Shown: piece after piece, positions 42,504 through 47,230 of the stretch
How the letters are laid out: every line of letters begins with the position of its first letter
Position numbering within the stretch: the first letter of the stretch is position 1
NCBI RefSeq assembly: GCF_017874545.1
Contig: NZ_JAGGLT010000028.1
Coordinates: forward strand, 1 to 47,230
DNA: 47,230 nt
Direction of reading: 5' to 3'
Source of the DNA: Thermoanaerobacterium butyriciformans
GTDB lineage: Bacteria; Bacillota; Thermoanaerobacteria; Thermoanaerobacterales; Thermoanaerobacteraceae
The notes under the pieces: model-generated
What the model was told of the DNA's origin: nothing
The model's database searches: none
Seen by the model: the letters and a program-made list of their open reading frames with translations, nothing else
Translations under genes and position numbers: made by a program

Positions 42504-43648
42504 TAGTCATTTATATGGATAAATCTATATATAACTTTTTTGTCCCAACCTAAATCAAATGGAACATGATACCTGTCTGATGTATGAGTGTTTACAACAG
42601 GAATTCCATAAGAATCAAAGCCTGTTACGACTCCAAAATGAACAATTTCTCCTTTTTCTTCATAACATATGAGATCGCCTTTTTGCAGTTCTCGTATTGC
42701 ACCTGATGGATGTGTGTCAGATGGCTTTACCATATTAGTATATGTGCCTTGTGCAATAAGCCTTCCTTTTCCATTGTATATAAGATAATTGAATAATGCT
42801 GGAGCTTGTGCCCATGCTGTGCTTGAATCACGACCATTGAAATTCCACACGTAATCCATTTTAAGTCCGCCACCTTCATGGAGAACTTGTGAAGCAAAAT
42901 TTGTACAGTCACCGCCAACACCATTGTAATCTCTATACTTTTCATTGTATTCATAATTGTTTCCACTGCCCCAAGCAGCACCGGCATATGTATCAGCGTA
43001 TCTTACAGCACCTTCACGATCGTAATTTCCTTTTTTCTTATTTTGGCTGTCACCTGACGGAGTTGAATTTGCAGGCGATATCTCCGAGGCGATACCGTCG
43101 GCTGGGCTGATATCTATGAATGCGGAATCTTCATCCAGAGGATCGTAATACCAATCGCGGCGAATGACCCATTTCCCATCAACTTTTACCAGTTGTATTG
43201 AATGGCGGATACCTAGTCCCATGTAGTTAATTATGTTAGGCTTTACATTATATTCATATCCCATTTTCATCGTTTCTACCAAATACAGCCATATAGATTG
43301 TTCACCTACTTTTATGCTTTTAATTCTGTATATTGATTGAGCTTCAGTGAATTTTAGATTTCTTTTTTCTGACCAACCTTTTACATAATTAATTCGCCTC
43401 ATTTCATGTTCTAATGCCCATTTTCCATATGTATTTGCTGCATCGTAGTATTTCTCTATATCTTTAATGTTTCCACTTAGAAGTACATTGCCTCGGGACT
43501 CAAAGAACGCATCTAAGAAAGGTTTTATTTCCTCTTTGTTATCTGCTACTGTAGATAATGTTTTATTGAAAAATAATATTCCCCAAATGCTGACTGATAT
43601 TAACAATAAAATAGGAATTGCTATCTTGTAATATTTTTTAAGTGGCAA
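42503..43648 (-). CDS. Secreted putative amidase (Amidase_6 family)
   Basis: The 381-residue protein has an N-terminal membrane anchor/signal (~8-28, IAIPILLLISVSIWGILFF). The ~170-residue middle domain may be an accessory binding domain. After a Ser/Pro/Asn linker (~180-205) comes the catalytic domain (~210-375). It begins NYDREGAVRYADTYAGAAW and has GGDCTNFASQVLHEGG (nucleophile Cys ~249), LQKGDLICYEE, HFGVVTGFDSYGIPVVNTHTSDRYHVPF (catalytic His). This is the putative amidase_6 domain, related to NlpC/P60/CHAP cysteine peptidases. It probably trims peptidoglycan peptides or acts in sporulation. Its promoter is in the 75 bp before the IS nest. Confidence 0.85.
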   Translation of the reverse strand: MPLKKYYKIAIPILLLISVSIWGILFFNKTLSTVADNKEEIKPFLDAFFESRGNVLLSGNIKDIEKYYDAANTYGKWALEHEMRRINYVKGWSEKRNLKFTEAQSIYRIKSIKVGEQSIWLYLVETMKMGYEYNVKPNIINYMGLGIRHSIQLVKVDGKWVIRRDWYYDPLDEDSAFIDISPADGIASEISPANSTPSGDSQNKKKGNYDREGAVRYADTYAGAAWGSGNNYEYNEKYRDYNGVGGDCTNFASQVLHEGGGLKMDYVWNFNGRDSSTAWAQAPALFNYLIYNGKGRLIAQGTYTNMVKPSDTHPSGAIRELQKGDLICYEEKGEIVHFGVVTGFDSYGIPVVNTHTSDRYHVPFDLGWDKKVIYRFIHIND

Positions 43649-43723
43649 TAAATATCCCTCCCTGCCTATACATTCATAGTAAATAATATGTCTTAATAAA
43701 ATAAATAATACTATGCAATTATT

Positions 43724-43939
43724 ATTAAGGTGTCAAAAGTATTTTTTCATCCATGATAAACTGAAAATATGGTAAAATAGAAATATAAACAAAAAGAAAT
43801 AGAAGGAGCGATACATAGCCATGGCATTCAAACCAAACGAATATCAACAAATCACAATGGATGATAGATTCTTAAACTTGGATGAAAGAACAAGAAAGTT
43901 TGTTTTAAACTTATGGGCAAAAGGCTTTGCTGAAATCAT
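43724..43939 (+). repeat. 216-bp direct repeat, copy A (left end of IS1182-type element)
   Basis: Starts ATTAAGGTGTCAAAAG, continues through the promoter, SD and first ~40 codons of the transposase, and is repeated at 44265-44480 with 4 differences. Confidence 0.9.
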
Positions 43940-44264
43940 ATTTCCAGCAATCATTGAAAAACGCTTTTCCGTATTGTACAGTGACAATCCTGCTTCCCGT
44001 CCAAACAGTCCTGTAAACGCAATAATTGGAGCCCTAATATTAAAAGAAATGTTTAATCTTACAGACGACGAACTATTAGCAAGCATCCTATGTGATGTTC
44101 GTTTCCAATACGCCCTTCACATTACAAGCTTCAAAAGTCAACCTTTCAGCGATAGGACTTTTAGCCGTTTCCGTGAAAGGCTATATCTTTACAATCTGGA
44201 AACAGGAAGAGATCTTCTTCATGAAGAAATGGAAGCCATGGCAAACGTATTTGTAAAATACTTG
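43821..44264 (+). pseudogene. IS1182-family transposase, N-terminal fragment A
   Basis: ATG 43821 opens with MAFKPNEYQQITMDDRFLNL, an IS1182-type N-terminus, and continues with PVNAIIGALILKEMFNLTDDELLASILCDVRFQYALHITSF and QPFSDRTFSRFRERL. It is cut after ~148 codons (NVFVKYL) at the start of copy B at 44265, where the frame picks up non-homologous residues until a stop at 44297. A complete IS1182 transposase is ~450-550 aa, so more than two thirds is missing. It is inactive. Confidence 0.85.
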
Positions 44265-44480
44265 ATTAAGGTGTCAAAAGTATTTTTTCATCCATGATAA
44301 ACTGAAAATATGGTAAAATAGAAATATAAACAAAAGGAAATAGAAGGAGCGATACGTAGCCATGGCATTCAAACCAAACGAATATCAACAAATCACAATG
44401 GATGACAGATTCTTAAACTTGGATGAAAGAACAAGAAAGTTTGTTTTAAACTCATGGGCAAAAGGCTTTGCTGAAATCAT
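44265..44480 (+). repeat. 216-bp direct repeat, copy B
   Basis: Matches 43724-43939 with 4 mismatches (for example atacgt for atacat upstream of the start). It abuts fragment A on the left and the IS3-family element on the right. Confidence 0.9.
44362..44480 (+). pseudogene. IS1182-family transposase, N-terminal fragment B
   Basis: Begins ATG 44362 with the same MAFKPNEYQQITMDDRFLNL start and SD as copy A. It continues for ~40 codons to AKGFAEII, where the IS3-family element begins. Its C-terminal continuation may be the Cys-rich fragment at 45872, after loss of the middle. Confidence 0.8.
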
Positions 44481-44568
44481 TGATGGTAGAATATAAATAA
44501 TACAAGTTGAATTGAGAAAGTTCCGCATAAGTATTACAATAAATATAGAAAGAATGGGGGAACTTCTC

Positions 44569-44856
44569 ATGGCAAAACAACATGACCAACAATTTAAGGA
44601 GGAAGCTGTCGAGTATTACCTTGAGCATAAGGATCTAGGGCTTCGAGGGTGTGCAGAAAACCTTGGTATAGGTTATAGCACTCTTAGCAAGTGGGTTAGG
44701 GATTATAGCACCAATAACGGAACAATCCCAACTCGTGGTTCTGGTAACTACGCTTCTGACGTAGAAAAAGAAAATGCTAGGCTACGGAGAGAATTACGCG
44801 ATGCAAAGGATGCACTTGATGTGCTAAAAAAAGCCATCAGCATTCTGGGAAAATGA
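44569..44856 (+). CDS. IS3-family transposase OrfA (HTH)
   Basis: I chose ATG 44569 with AATGGGGGAAC just upstream, not the earlier in-frame ATG at 44512. The 95-residue protein has an N-terminal helix-turn-helix (HDQQFKEEAVEYYLEHKDLGLRGCAENLGIGYSTLSKWVRDY) and a leucine-rich coiled coil (DVEKENARLRRELRDAKDALDVLKKAISILGK). It provides DNA binding to the inverted repeats and ends at TGA 44854-44856. The A7 run near its end can send ribosomes into orfB. Confidence 0.92.
   Translation: MAKQHDQQFKEEAVEYYLEHKDLGLRGCAENLGIGYSTLSKWVRDYSTNNGTIPTRGSGNYASDVEKENARLRRELRDAKDALDVLKKAISILGK
44826..44833 (+). promoter_or_regulatory. Programmed -1 frameshift site between orfA and orfB
   Basis: A AAA AAA G in the orfA frame (CTA AAA AAA GCC). 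A -1 shift here enters the orfB frame, which is open from this point to the orfB start. This would yield the OrfAB transposase, as in IS150/IS3 elements. Confidence 0.8.
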
Positions 44857-45755
44857 CAGAGGCGATTTATCTTGAAGTCTATCGCAAGTGTGAAGCTTCC
44901 AAAGGGAAACGCCGCGTTTCTGTCAGCGGAATGCTGCGCTATTTAGGCGTTTCCAGATCCGGTTATAACTCTTGGTTAAAGCGTAAACCATCAAAACAGC
45001 AGCTAAGGAAAGAGTCTGTCCAGGACAAAATTCGTGAAATCCATGCAAAGTCTCATGATATTTACGGAGCTCCAAAAATTACAAAGGAACTACATAAAGC
45101 TGGAGAGGTCATCTCAGAAAGAACTGTAGGTAAATATATGAAGGAAATGGGCTTAAAAGCAAGGTATATCAAGCCTTATACAGTTACAACACGTAACTCA
45201 AACTTCAGCAGTTCTCTTGAGAACATTTTACAGCAACAGTTCAATCCGGACTCTCATAATGCAGTCTGGTGTACTGATATAACATATATATGGACTGTAG
45301 ATGGATTTGTATACCTGACCAGTATCATGGATTTATATTCACGGAAAATTATAGCGTGGACACTTTCCAAAACACTAGAGGTATCATGTGTTTTAGATAC
45401 CATAAATAAAGCAAAGGCAACTAGAAGGTTAACTAACCCACTAGTTATCCATAGTGATCGTGGAAGTCAGTATGTATCGAAGGAATACAGGAAAGCTGCA
45501 TCAAAAATGACACTCAGTTACTCAAAGAAGGGGTGTCCTTGGGATAACGCCTGCATAGAGTCATTTCATTCACTAATCAAACGTGAATGGCTAAATCAAT
45601 ATAAAATCAAAGATTATGATCATGCTAGAAAGCTAGTATTTGAATATATTGAGACCTTTTATAACACTGTACGAACTCATAGCCACTGCGACTATAAATC
45701 GCCAGATCAGTATGAAGCACAATACTTGAAGAAAACAACAAAACTTATTGGGTAA
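44853..45755 (+). CDS. IS3-family transposase OrfB (DDE integrase core)
   Basis: The 300-residue frame starts at ATG 44853, overlapping the orfA stop (ATGA). After an N-terminal HTH-like region (RRVSVSGMLRYLGVSRSGYNSWLKRK; REIHAKSHDIYGAPKITKEL) it has the rve core: WCTDITYIWTVDGFVYLTSIMDLYSRKIIAW (first Asp), HSDRGSQYVSKEY (second Asp) and ACIESFHSLIKREWL (Glu). The C-terminus reads YIETFYNTVRTHSHCDYKSPDQYEAQY. It is most likely expressed as an OrfAB fusion through the A7 slip site. It appears intact, so the element may be active. Confidence 0.93.
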   Translation: MTEAIYLEVYRKCEASKGKRRVSVSGMLRYLGVSRSGYNSWLKRKPSKQQLRKESVQDKIREIHAKSHDIYGAPKITKELHKAGEVISERTVGKYMKEMGLKARYIKPYTVTTRNSNFSSSLENILQQQFNPDSHNAVWCTDITYIWTVDGFVYLTSIMDLYSRKIIAWTLSKTLEVSCVLDTINKAKATRRLTNPLVIHSDRGSQYVSKEYRKAASKMTLSYSKKGCPWDNACIESFHSLIKREWLNQYKIKDYDHARKLVFEYIETFYNTVRTHSHCDYKSPDQYEAQYLKKTTKLIG

Positions 45756-45871
45756 GCAATAAATATGCATAAAGACATTCTCTGCTTGAAATCATAATTT
45801 AATACGTATGGAAATATTAGGGAATAACTTGCTCATTTTAATTTGTACTTTTTCTTGACATAGTACCATCC

Positions 45872-46051
45872 TTCAATAAAAAAACATGTGAACATTGTCC
45901 ACTAAGAGAAAAATGTGGAGCAAAGCTACAAAAGAAATCAGCGTATGTATTAATAACAGCAAAAACAATACAAAGAGCAAGCTATTTAAAAAAAATGTCA
46001 ACAGAAAAATACAGTGTACTTCAAAAGATAAGAAATGGAGCATTCCTGTAA
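45872..46051 (+). pseudogene. IS1182-family transposase, C-terminal Cys-rich fragment
   Basis: The frame reads KKTCEHCPLREKC, then KSAYVLITAKTIQRASYL and YSVLQKIRNGA, ending FL-stop at 46049-46051. This is the Cys-rich tail of IS1182-type transposases. It lacks the rest of the gene (the middle is missing upstream) and is cut short after RNGA, probably at the left boundary of the IS110-family element. It has no start codon of its own and is not expressed as a protein unit. Confidence 0.75.
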
Positions 46052-46080
46052 TAAAAAAATATAAGATTTGAAATAAAAAG

Positions 46081-46145
46081 TACCTCCTGATAAAATACAA
46101 GATGTCGATTGTTCATGAACACGACTCTCAAATAACAAGGAGGTA
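46081..46145 (+). repeat. Inverted repeat sequestering the SD of the IS110 transposase
   Basis: TACCTCCT (46081-46088) pairs with AGGAGGTA (46138-46145), which is the SD for ATG 46152. A palindrome GTTCATGAAC lies in the loop at 46111-46120. It may limit transposase translation, especially from read-through transcripts. Confidence 0.6.
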
Positions 46146-46151
46146 CCTAAT

Positions 46152-47230
46152 ATGAAGTATAACCAAAATTCAAAGATATTGCAAATAACAGAAAAGACAT
46201 TAATTGTAGGTGTAGACATTGCTAAAGAGACACATCACGCTAGAGCTTTTGATTTTAGAGGAATAGAATACGGTAAGCGTATTGAATTTAGCAATGACAT
46301 CGATGGAATGGAAAGATTCTTTAAATGGGCTGCAGAGATTATGAATAAAAGCAACAAAGAGCATTTAATGGTTGGCATGGAACCAACAGGCCATTATTGG
46401 CTCTGCTTTGCACAGTTTCTTAAAGATAAGAACCATAAGGTGGTGCTGGTAAATCCATTCCACGTAAAAAGAAGTAAGGAATTTGATGATAACTCGCCAA
46501 CTAAAAATGACAGAAAAGACCCTAAGACAATTGCAATGCTAGTTAAAGATGGAAGATATGTTGAACCTAATATACCTGATGGTATATACAGCGAGCTTAG
46601 AATTGCAGTGAACATAAGGGAAATGCTTACAAAGGACTTAAATAAGATAAAGAACCGGATTGCAAGATGGCTTGATATATACTTTCCTGAGTTTAATAAA
46701 GTTTTTGCAGATTGGGAAGGGAAAGCGGCACTGATAACATTGAAAGAATTTCCAACGCCTGCAAAGATATTAGGTATTGGAGCCAAGGAAATACTTGCAG
46801 CTTGGAAGAAGGAAGTTAATCGTGCAGTAGGTATAAAGAGGGCTTTAAAGCTTGTAGAAGCTGCCAGTGAAAGTGTTGGTAAAAGGGATGGCATTGAGAT
46901 GGCAGAGATAGAGATAAAAATTATACTTGAACAGTACGAAATGCTTGTAAAGCAGTTTAAAAAAATAGAAAGCAAAATAGAAGAGCTTTTCATGCAAGTA
47001 CCTTGTGCTAGTGAAATGCTAGGTATAAAAGGTGTAGGAGTAATAACAGCAGCAACATTTATTGCTGAAGTTGGCGATATAACAAGATATGAGCATCCAA
47101 AACAAATCCAGAAGCTTGCGGGTTACAATCTGGTCGAGAATAGTTCAGGGCAGCATAAAGGGCAAACCACCATAAGCAAAAGAGGAAGAAGGAGGCTAAG
47201 AAGTGCTCTATACAAAATGGTGATGCCAAT
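46152..47230 (+). CDS. IS110-family transposase (partial, runs off the window)
   Basis: ATG 46152 after AAGGAGG opens a frame without stop to the window end (about 359 codons). The N-terminal DEDD nuclease domain has LIVGVDIAKETHHARAFDF (first Asp), MVGMEPTGHYW (second acid and the PTG motif), VLVNPFHVKRSKEF and NDRKDPKTIAMLVKDGRY (later Asp residues). The C-terminal transposase_20 helix-hairpin region has LGIKGVGVITAATFIAEVGDITRYEHPKQIQKLAGYN and SSGQHKGQTTISKRGRRRLRSALY. IS110 members have no classical inverted repeats and use a bridge RNA from a noncoding end, which could lie in 46045-46151 or beyond the right edge. The gene should continue past 47230. Confidence 0.93.
   Translation, partial: MKYNQNSKILQITEKTLIVGVDIAKETHHARAFDFRGIEYGKRIEFSNDIDGMERFFKWAAEIMNKSNKEHLMVGMEPTGHYWLCFAQFLKDKNHKVVLVNPFHVKRSKEFDDNSPTKNDRKDPKTIAMLVKDGRYVEPNIPDGIYSELRIAVNIREMLTKDLNKIKNRIARWLDIYFPEFNKVFADWEGKAALITLKEFPTPAKILGIGAKEILAAWKKEVNRAVGIKRALKLVEAASESVGKRDGIEMAEIEIKIILEQYEMLVKQFKKIESKIEELFMQVPCASEMLGIKGVGVITAATFIAEVGDITRYEHPKQIQKLAGYNLVENSSGQHKGQTTISKRGRRRLRSALYKMVMP

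Larger units (their letters stand above)
44482..45870 (+). mobile_element. IS3-family insertion sequence (IS150-like organisation)
   Basis: About 1.39 kb with imperfect terminal inverted repeats. The left end begins GATGGTAGAATATAAATAA and the right end, read on the minus strand, GATGGTACTATGTCAAGAA. orfA and orfB overlap by 4 bp and share an A7 slippery site. The ends are approximate by one base, and no matching target duplication is seen. Flanks are non-contiguous parts of an IS1182-type transposase gene. Confidence 0.8.

Noticed and set aside
44477-45875. Target-site duplication for the IS3-family element
   Set aside because: Flanks CAT/ATT on the left and CTT/TTC on the right do not match at 3 or 4 bp with either end assignment.
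1-47230. CRISPR array, rRNA genes, prophage or restriction/abortive-infection genes
   Set aside because: No regularly spaced direct repeats, no rRNA signature and no phage structural or defence-type motifs were seen.

Overview
The window looks like chromosome from a low-GC, spore-forming, saccharolytic anaerobic Firmicute. A thermophilic Thermoanaerobacterium/Thermoanaerobacter-type clostridium is my best inference, from family memory only. The grounds are strongly AT-rich DNA, frequent TTG/GTG starts behind strong Shine-Dalgarno (SD) sites, an alpha/beta SASP, CotF-type coat proteins, a PdaB-like deacetylase, an SLH-anchored GH18 enzyme and two GH65 alpha-glucoside phosphorylases. Most of the window is ordinary chromosome. 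The last ~3.5 kb (43.7-47.2 kb) is a nest of insertion sequences.

Layout. 0-7 kb: an orphan EutH-like transporter, tRNA-Pro(CGG), a beta-propeller protein, DUF4364, a SASP, a QueG-like Fe-S protein and an Asp-box lipoprotein. 7.0-18.1 kb: an alpha-glucoside phosphorolysis locus with two LacI regulators that have their own operator types, a frameshifted GH65 phosphorylase, an ABC sugar importer without its ATPase, an intact GH65 phosphorylase and beta-phosphoglucomutase. Imported disaccharide would be split by phosphate to beta-glucose-1-phosphate plus glucose, and the mutase would give glucose-6-phosphate. 18.2-20.4 kb: PdaB-like deacetylase, a two-OB-fold SSB-like protein and cobalamin adenosyltransferase. 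20.4-23.8 kb (minus strand): the lysine/DAP operon asd-dapA-dapB-dapH. 24-27.4 kb: a lipoprotein, a small membrane protein and glnA followed by an ANTAR response regulator. The glnA leader folds as a terminator that is mutually exclusive with a pair of ANTAR-type hexaloop hairpins. 27.5-30.3 kb: a possible 26-codon ORF, an ATP-grasp ligase and an MFS exporter, a candidate small-molecule or peptide cassette. 30.3-33.7 kb: a type II NADH dehydrogenase fused to a DoxX-like membrane domain, divergent from a Gx-type protein and a polyprenyl diphosphate synthase. 33.7-43.6 kb: isoaspartyl dipeptidase, a MocR regulator, two coat proteins, GH18-SLH, bactofilin plus M23 peptidase, a glycosyltransferase, small conserved proteins and an amidase. 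43.7-47.2 kb: two truncated left ends of one IS1182-type element in tandem, an IS3-family element with an orfA/orfB frameshift signal, a Cys-rich IS1182 tail, and an IS110-family transposase running off the window end.

The best-supported regulatory finding is the glnA ANTAR attenuator. The most open-ended lead is the ATP-grasp/MFS cassette with its small upstream ORF. The most unusual protein architecture is the NDH-2-DoxX fusion. All functional calls rest on motif recognition by eye. No database search was run.
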